From: Trileptium ribeirensis
Lineage: Eukaryota; Nematoda; Enoplea; Enoplida; Thoracostomopsidae
Length of the DNA stretch: 64,000 nt
Assembly (NCBI GenBank): GCA_030248225.1
Contig: JASANE010010025.1
Location: 25,459 to 89,458, forward strand
Reading direction: 5' to 3'
The translations under genes and the position numbers were made by a program. A model generated the notes under the pieces. That model did no database searches. It was not told the origin of the DNA and was given only the letters and a program-made list of their open reading frames with translations. Shown here piece after piece: positions 36,444 to 46,960 of this stretch; the first letter of the stretch is position 1, and every line of letters starts with the position of its first letter.

Positions 36444-37468
36444 ATGGCCGTCGTCCATCGGTTGATTGGGAAGTTGCAATGTTGTCTCGGCGATTGCCAG
36501 CACCAAATTCCGCAAATTCATCGATTTCAAACGAATCACTAGCAACAACAACGAACAGCGACAGTATTTCAAGCGAAAACGCAACAGACATCACGGTAAT
36601 GGCCGACACTTACTGCGTATCGAGTGGTCATTTAAGTCCCGTGCCGCGACTGTCGCTTACGCCGCAGTTATCGCATGAAAGCTTATCGTCGAGCAGCGAT
36701 GAAACTACGCTGTCAATCACGACAACGGCAAATCCAGCACTCCTGATGCCGCTTCCTGGGAGTGTTACCGACTTGTCCGAGTGGAACCGTCATTATGAAG
36801 AAAGAATTAACGTCATAGCTTCCGAGTTACCGATAGTTGCCGATCTTGAGATGAAAGCACACCAACGTCCAGCATCATGCTCGCCTCATCACTTGCGTGG
36901 CCGCACCGTAGTCGAGAGTGAAGACGAACCCTGCCATTATCATCGGGAAGACGTAATGTCACCTGATTTTCTTCGCTACCGTAGACAGCAAGCTGAGAAA
37001 ATGTGGGAAAGTTTCCCTGAAAACCTCCCAGGTTCTACCTCGAATACGTCACCAAGACAAATTCATTCAGCTACTACATACACTGATGGAGGAGATCGTG
37101 CACCCTGGCGTCGAAAACGTCACACCAGCATCCTGGGGTCACGTTCATACTTTGGAAATGAAGATATTCCGAGCAATCATGTAACGCTGTTGCCAGGCGG
37201 ATATGCCGATGGTCCTGCTGAATATGAAAATGTTGATGGAAACAACGGTAAAAAGCCTGATGATGCAGCTCGACCTGTGTCAGCTCCTGACGATACATTG
37301 AAGAAGAGACTCTTTCGATCAGCCCAGGCTAGCACATCTGGAATACAAATTCAAAAACCTAAAAAAGTTGTACGGTTTAAACGAAGATACAAATGTCAGC
37401 CGCAGGTCTGGTTTGATTCTCTTCTTGACCTAATTCCTGAAGATCCGAACACTGGCGTATGGTGTTAA
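36444..37468 (+). CDS. Host gene A, terminal coding exon
   Basis: Acceptor TTCATTGCTTTAG; the first two bases complete a GAT codon with the G from exon three, giving CEE-DGRRPSVDWEVAMLSRR. About 341 codons to TAA at 37466-37468. The protein is Ser/Thr-rich and mostly disordered-looking, with RRPS near the start (a PKA-type site), SWNRHYEER-like polar/charged segments in the middle, a basic WRRKRHTS near residue 240 and a C-terminal KKVVRFKRRYKCQPQVWF. KVVRF is a second RVxF-type PP1 docking match. An ATG at 36377 keeps the same frame, so a shorter alternative start is possible. Protein family not recognised; a phosphatase-targeting or scaffold role is inference. Confidence 0.85.
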
Positions 37469-37478
37469 ACACCATATG

Positions 37479-37484
37479 AATAAA
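37479..37484 (+). terminator. Poly(A) signal of host gene A
   Basis: AATAAA lies 11 bases after the TAA stop of the terminal exon (37479-37484). No other canonical signal is close, so the 3' UTR may be very short. Confidence 0.5.
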
Positions 37485-37717
37485 AAAGTAATATCACTGT
37501 GATGAAATCAGTCTGTGTACATGTTTTCCACATAGAACGACCCATTTGAGTCACACAGTCGCGGTTTTTCTACGGTAAAACTATATCCCTCATCCAATAT
37601 GTAACATTTCAAAATTTTGATATGTTGCGTTAGCTACTAGTTTGGAGGGTGCGAGACAGCGCGTGGCGGTAAGTGAAATTAGGATCACTAAAGAGGACAG
37701 AAAAGACATAATTTTTT

Positions 37718-38213
37718 ATCATATTATGTGCCAGTAAACTTAAGGTGTCCCCACCAACCATCCTATTTTGTATTTTTGGATAAAATTTATAACGGAATGC
37801 TATTTGATCAATTGAAATTCGGCGTAAATCTGTTCGTGAACACAGTGCTCGCGATTGAAAACTTGACCGTTTTGTGTTCGCAAAAATTGAAGAAAAATTA
37901 CCCAAAATTTTTGAGAACGAAAATTTGTCGATTTGATTGTGACGTCACTTTTGCATTACATTTGTTCGCGAACACTGTATAACCCAAATCAAAATGATAA
38001 TGCATTAGGGAATAGAATTTCTGCAAACTGAAATCGCCGGAATTCTGTTCGAACACAAGGGCACTTGAATTTGATTTTGCCAATTTTCGGTTAGCGAAAA
38101 ACCGAATGAAATTAAGCCTGTTTTCCGTAACAAGGGTTTGCGATTCGATATGGGTAATGATAGAATAGGATGGTTGGCGGGGTCACCCTAAGTTTACTCA
38201 CGCATTATAGGAT
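37718..38213 (+). mobile_element. Short inverted-repeat DNA transposon (copy B)
   Basis: Ends are inverted repeats of about 50 bp: left near 37718-37770 (GTAAACTTAAGGTG, then CCAACCATCCTATT), right near 38164-38213 (AATAGGATGGTTGGCGGGG, then AGTTTACTCACGCATTATA). TGTTCGTGAACA and TGTTCGCGAACA sit inside. It matches copies A (4.6 kb) and C (48.4 kb, opposite orientation). No transposase is encoded. It lies about 250 bp past the 3' end of host gene A. Confidence 0.8.
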
Positions 38214-38940
38214 CGCTGTCAAATTATAAAGTAATCGGTGACCTCTAAACATATAAGCATCTAAATTGATTTGATGAAATTATTCTATTTTCTGAGGTTG
38301 GAATTTGGTTAAAGATATCGAAAGCGCCATAAGATAATAAAAACGAAGAAACCATATTCACGACTTGTTCAAGATATACGAAGTTTACGGTGGAGCCACT
38401 AAGCCGAAATTTATTATAATAAGCCATAAAGCGTTTCAGCGAAGGTCTACATATTGTGGACAAAAGCAAATCGCACAATCTGCAACACCAAGTTTACTGC
38501 AAAGGTTTATAGCATTAAGTTATAATATACTGCTGAAACGCTAAACAATTTCGGTGAATTGTCAGGAATCTACTGCTGAAATAGTTACGAAATTTCGACG
38601 TAAAACAGCAAACCTTCAATTTTTGGCAGACTTCGAGATTTGCGGCTATCTGATTTTTCGCATTCGCTCTTGATCAACTTGGCAAATGATATACTACTTG
38701 AGAACAAAATCTACTCAAAAATAAATATATGCATTTACACAAACGAATTACGTTTTTGCAGTTTCCTGGACACTATCTGAGGATAGAGTCGTCACTACTG
38801 CATCAAAAAATCATATTCTGAGATGTAGGTTATTAATACTTATGTGCAGTATGTGCCATTCTGTAAGAAGCCCAGTTGATTTCTTAACGGTACATATTTC
38901 ACTACAAGGTTACAATACTACGAAACATATAAAATCCATA
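38214..38940. other. No gene recognised
   Basis: AT-rich sequence without repeats or exons that could be supported. Confidence 0.4.
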
Positions 38941-39110
38941 TGTTTATTCATGTAGAATCATAGAACAAGGTTTAAACAATTTAATTTTATTAAATTCACT
39001 GTGTGTTCCGAAATCTGTTTTAATACAAATACTGCTGCTGCAAGGGGTTCTTTCAGAACTGGAACCGTTATAATAGCAAATAAAACATATTACGCCTGTC
39101 AAAATGTCAA
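38941..39110 (-). repeat. Inverted-repeat arm 1
   Basis: The reverse complement aligns with 39490-39655 over about 165 bp, at roughly 75-80% by eye. Both arms translate similarly (ICIKT.F and CSMI), which reflects DNA homology rather than a proven gene. The arms point away from a 380-bp spacer. Confidence 0.7.
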
Positions 39111-39489
39111 AAGCATTTGGGGTTTCTTGTTTGAAGTAGTGGCATAATCGGTTACATAAATGACAGTGGTTATGCGTTATCTGTGAGTTTAGGGGTTTAA
39201 AATATTTTAAAAATGGCAAACTTTACCGTTAGATTTAGTCTGCGCACGGCCATTATATATACCTCATGAACAGTAATTTTGTTGCATAATGGAATCCGAA
39301 AAAATTAATCAATGGGTTTAAGACAATTAGTATACAGTTGTTAAAAATAGCTTGGACAAATTAATTTTTTGCTTAAAATATTTATTTTAAGATCCACCTT
39401 ATTTCATAAATTCTGTGCTTAAAGAAAAAGTTGAATTTGTAATAGTAATATTTAGCTTACACTTACCACTTGCTTATATGTTCATCTAC

Positions 39490-39655
39490 GGTGAAATTAC
39501 GATCGTCATATGTTTTTGTGGCTATCATAACAGTTGGAGTCCTGAAAGAAGCAGCATTTGCATTAAAACATATTTCGAGACAAGTAGTGAACATAAAATT
39601 AAATTGTCCAAATCTTGTTCCATGATTTGACAAGAATAAATATATAGATTTAGCA
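39490..39655 (+). repeat. Inverted-repeat arm 2
   Basis: Partner of 38941-39110. Shared pieces include CCTGAAAGAA, GCATTAAAACA and AAATTAAATTGT. It may be the remains of a transposon with long inverted termini, or two opposite insertions of one family. Confidence 0.7.
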
Positions 39656-39778
39656 TGTTACATCGTACCCTATATTATTCCTTTTCCAACTTCAGGAGAT
39701 GCACTCCAGATTCAGGGTTAAATTGGTGTGAAAAAATAATGATAAAGCTTCAATACAACAAAGAATTTAGGCCTAGGC

Positions 39779-39810
39779 TCGGCTCAACTCTACAGCCGAG
39801 CCGAGCCTGT
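39779..39810. other. Perfect short hairpin
   Basis: GGCTCGGCT and AGCCGAGCC form a perfect 9-bp stem around the loop CAACTCTAC, inside a GCCGAGCC-rich patch. It lies downstream (on the minus strand) of the envelope-like region, so it could be near an element end. No loop-coded function is evident. Confidence 0.45.
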
Positions 39811-39947
39811 CATGATACCTGAAGAGTCAAGCCAGAGCCCAAGATGTGTTTGAGAGAGTGGAATCTAGTGCATCGGAAAATATGGGTTCTGCTCTTGAAA
39901 TCTGTTTTCTAAAACAACAAACATGTAATGATGCGTTATTTAGCATT

Positions 39948-40331
39948 TCACCTCCCCACATTTCTATAAAAATTATGATTAAATTTTGCATATTTTAGCA
40001 CTAAGTCTACCGTTTCTGCAGGACAGTGCAACATTGAAAAACAGTGGTTTGTCAACGGTTTAACTAACTTAACATAATGAATATAATATGTTAAGTCGAT
40101 ATTTGGTGATTGAGTTGTAGCATTATGAGTGCTAGGCGCATTCCAGCCAATGTTGTAAATAAGGTCTAACATCGTTGAGTTTAGACAATGGCAGTTGCAA
40201 GTAAACCGAAGCGAACCAGTTAGATCGACACTGACAGGTACCACCCGTCCGAATTGGTATGCTAGACAGGTTTGTCGAATCAAGATAGTTTTGCAAATAC
40301 GCGGATCTAAAGCGAATAGTTGGTGCAACAT
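39948..40331 (-). pseudogene. Possible C-terminal part of the envelope-like region
   Basis: Open minus-strand frame directly after the heptad-repeat region of the envelope-like protein. It has several cysteines and NST/NAT glycosylation sequons, as expected of a secreted ectodomain, but no clear membrane anchor. The link to the upstream frame is by position only. Confidence 0.3.
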
Positions 40332-40342
40332 AACAACGTCAA

Positions 40343-40720
40343 CTACGACAGGCTATAGTTCGCCATTAAGCATGGATCCCAATATGGCTTGCACCGAAGG
40401 ACGCATATTGGCTCGAAGGATATGAACGAGCAATTGCGGTGCGCATGCACTATCCCTTGTTGGTCCGCGCACCGAACCTGTTCTATCATAGTAACTACCT
40501 CCTGCATACAGTGATATAAGAATGCATAAGTTTCCTCGTTAATCGTAGTCAATTGCCTGATAGCTTTGGTCTTTCGGAAAGAGACGTCATTAGTCTCACG
40601 CATAAACTTTTCTTGGACAGTTACCTGATGTCGAACATTGTGAATGTGTACTCCATTTGAAAAAGCCATTCACAGGCCAAGAAATCCGGAAACAGCGCCA
40701 GCTGCGGCGGCAATTACACT
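40343..40720 (-). pseudogene. env: Envelope-like fusion subunit remnant
   Basis: A short hydrophobic Ala/Gly-rich stretch is coded at about 40672-40716 in one frame, followed by a stop. The next open frame begins at 40669 and has a polar, helix-favouring heptad-like region followed by clustered cysteines (CADQQG, NCSF, CVLRC). A hydrophobic segment then a coiled-coil-like region is the layout of class I fusion subunits. It is broken by at least one stop and one frame change. No family-level match could be tested. Confidence 0.4.
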
Positions 40721-41352
40721 AGCAAAGCGTTATCAACTCGACCAGTAAGATCGCACAACTGTTCGTTAGCTACACAGAAAAAGTGTGCCAACAGCGAATA
40801 ACTAGTGTCTAATACACCATGATATGATTGACCAAGCTCGCGAGACATATCGCGCAGAGTCACGTACAGCTGCTGGTACCCGATGCAGTTAGATTTCGTA
40901 CAGCAGTAAGCCCTACAAGATCCGTTTTCTTCGTAGTGTGGGCAGACGTCGCTTACAAAGGCATCAGACTTGCGTTCCCAATCCCGCAGTGATAGCTGCA
41001 GTACCACTGTAGTTCGGTCAAAGGTAACAATCAAACCCTTTGGTTCGATGATAACTCCTACTTGTCGATTCACAAAAGCACCTAATCGCGAAATAGTATC
41101 GCTGAATTGCGATAGCGTGGCATGCGTACAGCCTTGTGTCGAGAGCCGAAGAAGCAGTAGGATCGCACATAAATTCCCCATAATCGAAAAGTTTCCAAGG
41201 CTATTATTGAGGCCTGGCAGAGAAAGCCGGGTCGCGTTTCTAGTGGGTTCCGTATTACTCGCATCATCTACAACTTCCTCAACTATTTTACCTTCCTCAC
41301 TTAGTCTACCAGTATCCTCCTCAACTAGCTCTCCCTGTTGAGCGATGTCCAC
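40714..41352 (-). pseudogene. env: Envelope-like surface subunit with signal peptide
   Basis: 212-codon minus-strand frame. An acidic N-terminal stretch precedes an internal MGNLCAILLLLRLSTQGCT, which reads as a good signal peptide with cleavage near the Cys/Thr. The mature part has paired cysteines (CPHYEENGSC, CCTKSNC), an NGS sequon and helical segments up to a stop at 40714. The hydrophobic fusion-like stretch follows immediately in another frame. The acidic leader before the signal may be a fused upstream frame or non-coding sequence. Confidence 0.45.
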
Positions 41353-41353
41353 G

Positions 41354-42626
41354 TCAGAGCCGGCGAGTCCCGTAACTTGCTACCGCTATAGCTAATTGTT
41401 CGTCCAGAGCTTTCGCAGAGTCACCGATTGGGACACGTTGGAGCACGCACGGTTCTGAAATTAGGTAATCCACTTCTACCTCCTCACCGATTGGGATTCC
41501 GCACTCGATCTCAATTACATTGACACTAGCGGGACGGAGTAAGACCCTTAAACGCGCGAACAACAACACTAGGCGATCCCGTTGGTGGGGCTCATTATCG
41601 CATTGAATTTCGCCTAGCACTTGCTGTGCGAAGGCAGTAATAGGCATCCCTCGGCAACCTTGTCTTTTATAAACAAACTCAGCTAAGTAACGCGCTTCGC
41701 ACAAATGTTCGTGAAAATTAAGATTAGCCTTGCGAAAGGTTTGCTGCATATCAGCGGACCGAATTCCCACGTAATAAGGACAGCGGGATCGTATATACCC
41801 ATTCATGTGGATAAACGCACAGGCGATGCTTAGGGAGCGTTCATAGGTCCACCTTCCTAGGCGGCCAATAAAATAGCAATACTGTCGCGCATTCGGTGGT
41901 TGCTAATTATGACTTTCTTTACACTCACAACACATTGGATTCCTACCCAACTCGTCCTGTAATTCCTCCTGCATGATCCGCTGAAAAGTGTAGTCGTTTA
42001 CACATTGGCCTACTAATTCCATAAAAGATTCTAACGAGGCGAGAGCTATAGGGCCGAAATACAACTTGGTAACGCGATGCTCGACAGGCGAAGCTACACC
42101 TAATATTTCCTGGTTCCTTTGGTATACTGTTGGTAAGATGTAGTCCGTACTTGTCTAGTAATCGTCCATCAAGTTCGCGTACTCGTTCGTCGTTGGCTTC
42201 GCTCAAAAAGTCGAGCAAGTTCTCTTGTCCCATGCATGCGTCTGAGTCCTCACTAATTACGCTTACAGATTCCTCCGAATTACCCGGGGACATGATCGGT
42301 CTCCTATCGACACATTCCTCCTCAGTTATCACAAATTTTCCAGGTAGGGTACCCAAATTACCCGAGGGCATACGCGGCACCTCTTCGACGGGTCGCAATA
42401 TACTTCTGGGGATACTAAACAACGTATCAGTGGTATAACCCAAATTACCCGGGCTATCGATGGGGTCATCTTCCACGCTATCTTCACCGAATAAGAAAGC
42501 TAAATTCAGCTCACCTATTTCTTCCGCTTCGCTATCATTGCTACGACGCTCACTGGTTTCGCTTTGATCACCGTCGCTGACAGCGCCATCCCTGTCCTCA
42601 GAGCGAGGGATGCCTGGCTTATTCAC
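41354..42626 (-). pseudogene. Accessory frame of the gag/envelope element: acidic then Cys/His region
   Basis: Two main open pieces. 41943-42626 is acidic and Ser-rich and holds an internal repeat around SPGNLGYTTD, MPSGNLGTLP and MSPGNSEES. A frame change near 42110 connects by position to 41354-41806, which carries QCVNDYTFQ-type sequence, CCEC and scattered Cys, then RLVLLFARLRVLLRP. Frames are continuous apart from shifts, so it was probably one protein. No polymerase motif and no known domain was recognised. Confidence 0.4.
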
Positions 42627-43245
42627 AGGCTTATATCAATACCCTCGTCCGATGGCACTCGCGGCAGTTCGTTGCTAATACGACTTACATTCCATACCCT
42701 TCACTGTGCCACTCTCGTTCATCGGGGCTGGGCTCCCGTCAATACCAATCAGCATTGGGATTTTTCCAATTGGCTCAAAACTCCTCATCATCCAAGATTC
42801 TCGCTTCTTCAATCTCGCTATCATTATCTTCATCGTAATTATTATCGATATCTTCATGCGCGACAGTTATTTCATACCCAAGTTCAGTCTCCAATTCTTC
42901 ATTACTTATAAAACTTCATTAAACAACACCCCTTTTTAACTGTTTGATTATACTGACGACGTTAAATTTACGGTTCGTTTATATTGGCATGGCATGAAGG
43001 TTTTTTCTACACGACTACGGAGGCCATTTACTGATTTTTTTCACTGTTGGAGTCCGACCACGAAAACGGACTACCCTAACGATTTGGTGACAGATTGTTC
43101 CGGTTACGAATAGGACAACCGACTTTGTCGTGGTGTGATCGCATACTCCGACATTCCCCTGAGTGCCAAACGGCAGACGCATGCTGTGACCATTTGTTTT
43201 TTCGAAGTAAGGCAAATAGTTATATTATTATTTATTATTGAGTTT

Positions 43246-43500
43246 TTACGTGTTAAAATATTTACTTTTCATTAAAAATATTGTTTGTACAGTAAATAAA
43301 TCATACACATTTTCAATTATGTTACTTGTTAGCGGGGCGCCCTGACTTAGGTTAGGCACTTTCGCTTCGCTTAAATGGTACGCATCGCTCGCTTCGGATC
43401 CGTTTTGTTTGTACAGGAGTTCAACCGAGTACCCAGATTCACGAGATTCATCGATTGCAACACAATCAGCATCATTTATGACTCTATTTTCACTGCACAA
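43246..43500 (-). pseudogene. Acidic open frame in the gag/envelope element
   Basis: 84-codon acidic frame (ADCVAIDESRESGY...) between the Cys-rich frame and the SPGNLG-repeat frame. It is likely a piece of the same accessory protein. It has no recognised domain and no independent support. Confidence 0.25.
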
Positions 43501-43860
43501 TTCGTTGAAACAACTTAACTCGCTACAAGATATGTGGTTGCGCGCTTCAACAACGGGGGCCGCAACGGGACCTCACAATGAGATAGACGCTCTTTATTTG
43601 CCACCCTGCCATCTACATCCCCGTAACTGGGCAGACCCTATGCAATACTTTCAGGCCCACCGATCATGCCCGCTTCATTGGCGCAAACGGTCGCGAATCG
43701 CCCGCTACCTTCACTTGAGTACCGGCGACAAGGGAGGCCCCGGTCATCATCAAGGAAGGATCAATGACCGTGGAACCCTTGCCGATGAGGTCGAGAAGGT
43801 CACCTCAAGTCAATTAATATCATAGTTCGCCGGCTCAAAATAACACTCAATTATATCAAC

Positions 43861-44046
43861 TTAATTTCCATAATCTTCCGCCATAAAATCACTAATACTG
43901 CAAGCGCGACCTAGCTTAGGCAAATCAACACACTCATACGACACACAATTCCCACGCACACGCAAGAGACCCTTGGCGCGGCAATAGGACCTACACACTA
44001 CATCATACGACTTATAATTCTGAACGGAACTAGGGCTAGGCAACAC
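43861..44046 (-). pseudogene. Small Cys-rich frame in the gag/envelope element
   Basis: 61 codons with spacing Cys-x3-Cys-x11-Cys-x4-Cys-x9-Cys (CRSYCRAKGL, then GNCVSYECVDL). The first part resembles knottin/defensin spacing, but the final CxC is missing and there is no signal peptide. It most likely belongs to the element's accessory protein as a zinc-binding or disulfide segment. Function unknown. Confidence 0.3.
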
Positions 44047-44055
44047 TCATGAGGT

Positions 44056-44603
44056 CTATACATCGTTTAACCTAGCTTCCATCATCGCCGATAGTCCGCC
44101 GTCCTCTAAAAGCGCCATCGGAGCCTCACACGGCGATCCAAATGAATCTGCACTTTCCCGAGCTATATTCAAGTTAACGGCTTCCACGCCGGGATAATCC
44201 GTATCAACATTACCAACAACATTATCATCGCAGGTTTGGATCCGGCTTGCGTTACTACCCACCCTGACGTCGGTTATGCAGGATACATCCGGCTGCCCTA
44301 TCTCAACACTCTCCACACACACTCCCGAATGGGAAGCTTCAGAGGAGGAAAACAACAATGGCTCATCAATAACAACACTATCCTCACTCAACTTCTCTTC
44401 AGAGCTCCGGAGCTCCAACTTGAGGTGATTACCAGGGGTGTACTGGCATTACAATTAACACTTCCCTTATCATCACACACACTATAACACTTAACACTAT
44501 AATTTTCCGTTACTTCGCGAATCTCAACATCCCCTACACTAATCATTGCCGCAGTTATAGTTCGTACGTTCGGTCCAGCCTCGCGCATGGCCGGTTTGTT
44601 CAA
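44056..44603 (-). pseudogene. Start of the accessory frame after gag, copy 2
   Basis: Open pieces 44388-44603 and 44056-44418 (Ser/Asp/Glu-rich, EEKLSEDSVVIDEPLL) follow the gag region with frame changes. The first piece carries VEIREV, and copy 1 has the matching DNA GAGATTCGCGAA near 155. This shows the frame belonged to the element in both copies. No domain recognised. Confidence 0.35.
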
Positions 44604-44725
44604 CTGATCGATCGGTCGCTGGCTTCGCTGTTCGCAATTTTGCTCGCTCGCTTTGTGTTTTGCTCAGTATATCCAGTTTTTACACACTCGTACACAAACC
44701 ATTCATCGTTCTCGTTCATTGGATC

Positions 44726-46581
44726 CTACTCTATGACTTTAGGGCAGTCGATTGGCCGAACTAGACCATGGCTCGGAGTGTGGAACGCGGTAGCAACACA
44801 CGGAGTAGACATGATCACGTTCAAACACTGCTCGACCGGCCCATCCATCATCTCAGAAGCATCCACGAACACTTCCGGGTTTATCAAATACCCATCGTGA
44901 TCGTACTGTGGTTCGTTCGTAGTTGCGAGTGCGTTAACACGTCCAGTTGGTTCACCATACCCTAATTTGCCTTGGATCATACCGACATACCTATAACCGA
45001 CGGGGTTTGGTTCATGATGTCCACTATTTTGCGAAGCGTTACAATTCAACTGACATCAGCGGTACAGCGCCGTATTCGGGTTTCCGACTTCTCCTGCATG
45101 AAACCGACCAGACTGATATTGAGGTCCCATATTTTGATCAGGTTGGCGTCGTTCACTTTGGACCCTCTGATGTCCATAAGCCTGTGCCTGTCGATTTTTA
45201 TAATTAGTGGGTGGTCGATTTGCCATATAATTCTCTTGCCCACGAGTAATTATTTGCATAACCCGGCGGCGAGCGGTTGTACTGATACCCAGTTTGGTTC
45301 GTGCCATTCTGGTGTCTTCCGCCATCATTCCACCACGGGTGATATCTGTTTTCGTTCTGAGACCGTCGAGACTGCGATGGTTGGCCTCCTCGGCCCATAG
45401 CGTAGTTATCATTTCTTGGATAAAGGTTCCCATGTTATTTCTCGGTTCATGCTGTCCTGGCCCCGCACTGTACTAGGGACATAAACTGACACTGGATCAG
45501 CGTTGCGCGATGCTTTATTAGCCATTGGCGGAGTGCGCACAGGGTACGGGCATTCACGCATGACATACCCTGGCGAATATCAGGTAATACGCGGCGGCTT
45601 CAAGCGCAGCGGTGGCGCGGCAGGCGAGTATCGCACATAAGGCTTCGCGGGCGCGTTTAGCTGATGCGTGTTTTCAACTCTTTTATTAATCACATCCAGT
45701 AATCGGTTGATCGTGTCACTGTTATTAGTGTTCCTCCCAAATGTTTTGAAGCTATGTGACCAGGCCATCACCACCTTCCTCAAGCAATACATTAACAGCT
45801 TTGACACGAGGCTTGCCAACTACCGAAGCGTCTGGCTCTGGGCAGGCGGCGCTAGCATCCTCATACCGCTTAGCAACACCGACAGTGTCTCGAAACCTCT
45901 CACACCCATGAACTTGGTTAAGCCCGTACAACTAGGATCAACCCTCTCAAAAATGGGAAGCGTGATTCTCCCTCTAGCCTCCATCCGGAAAGGCGGGCGT
46001 AGCCGACCAACTTCTGCAGTTCCAAACCATACATTGCAACTAGTTCATTCGCCCCTGTTTGTCTGGTGCACAATCCTGACAACGATTTCTCGGGACGGCG
46101 AGAAGACGAAAATAAGAAAAGTAAATTGACAATTAATCCGTTAAAACTTTGGCGTTTACCCGGTGGCAGGCCTTCAAAGTCCTCCCTTGCCGGTCCACGC
46201 AATAGGGTATGCAGATTAGTTTTCGTCGGTCGTCCCAACCATTGGCGTTGGCGAGACGATTGTACATACTAACCTCGTCCTCAAAGTGCTGTCCTCCAGG
46301 CTTCCCATCAAAACTTGGCATGTCCCGCAAGGATATCATGGGAGTACCGGTAACCTTGATGACCAGATGGTGAAGTATAGCACCCGTAGCATCGTGTCCG
46401 GGTCAGGCGGCTCGGGTAAATCCCCACGACGAAAGCGTCCAGCGGATGGTCGCGGCGTGGGCATGAATGGTCGTTCATTTCGGTCCTCAGCGTGGCGAGA
46501 CCTTGTATGATTAGCGTCCTTCAGCGGCCCGTCAGTTAGGCCGAAAAAGTCGTTATATTCTAAGTCCGCGTGGGAGTCCAT
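44726..46581 (-). pseudogene. gag: Degenerate gag, copy 2
   Basis: Read from 46581 downwards: an N-terminal piece with RRGDLPEPPDPDT; capsid-like 46133-46339 (MPSFDGKPGG, MYNRLANANGWDDR, RKLICIPYCV); a second helical piece 45918-46238 ending LQKLVGYARL; SDTINRLLDVI at 45580-45819; a knuckle remnant near 45545 (SPGYVMRECPYP, His replaced by Tyr); an Arg/Gln/Gly-rich tail 45056-45433; and 44726-45049 with FVDASEMMDGPV. Gag packages the element RNA. At least four frame changes separate the pieces, so no functional product is expected. Confidence 0.75.
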
Positions 46582-46960
46582 CTAGACGACTGTTAATGCG
46601 AATACACAAGTTTGTCGAGTAACCACGGTTCGAATGCTATCGATCAATATTTATTACACCAAACCCCGTGAATCAATCGTTCCTTCTTGTGTAAGTTCCT
46701 GTTAAAAGGTTACAGACAGGTATAAACAAGACAATGCCGTTACGTTGCTACGACACGAGGACCAAAGATCGCCGAAAATTTTGAATTCGGCGCTTAAGTA
46801 ACCAGCACAACAGCCTATACTTTGGTTATTTGATACTAAAACCCAACGGTCCTGGTAAGCAACAGAGCCAATAAACAACCGAACAGGCTGGCGGATATAA
46901 AGCACGTAAACCAAAAGTTACACAAAAATAATAAAAAAATACCACCAAGCGATAGGCAAA

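Larger units (their letters stand above)
39948..46960 (-). mobile_element. Gag/envelope-type retroelement copy 2, polymerase not recognised
   Basis: Minus-strand remnant about 7 kb long. From 46.6 kb downwards it has gag leader and capsid, a TINRLLDVI segment, a degraded knuckle, an Arg/Gln-rich tail, the SEMMDGPV segment, then acidic Ser-rich and Cys-containing frames (44.6-41.35 kb), and an envelope-like glycoprotein (41.35-40.3 kb). No reverse transcriptase, RNase H, integrase or protease motif was found between gag and envelope. Stops and frame changes are scattered throughout. LTRs were not identified, so the ends given are approximate. Confidence 0.6.

Noticed and set aside
42130..42438. 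Plus frames opposite the acidic accessory frame
   Set aside because: Ser/Leu-rich shadow of the minus-strand acidic repeat.
43409..43825. 138-codon plus frame as a gene
   Set aside because: It lies antisense to the minus-strand retroelement, crosses its frames and has no domain or splice support.
39948..46960. Aspartic protease or RT inside the gag/envelope element
   Set aside because: MTGAS near 43.7 kb and VDASE at 45.0 kb are not proper DTG/DSG sites, and no YxDD box or RT motif was found in any frame provided.
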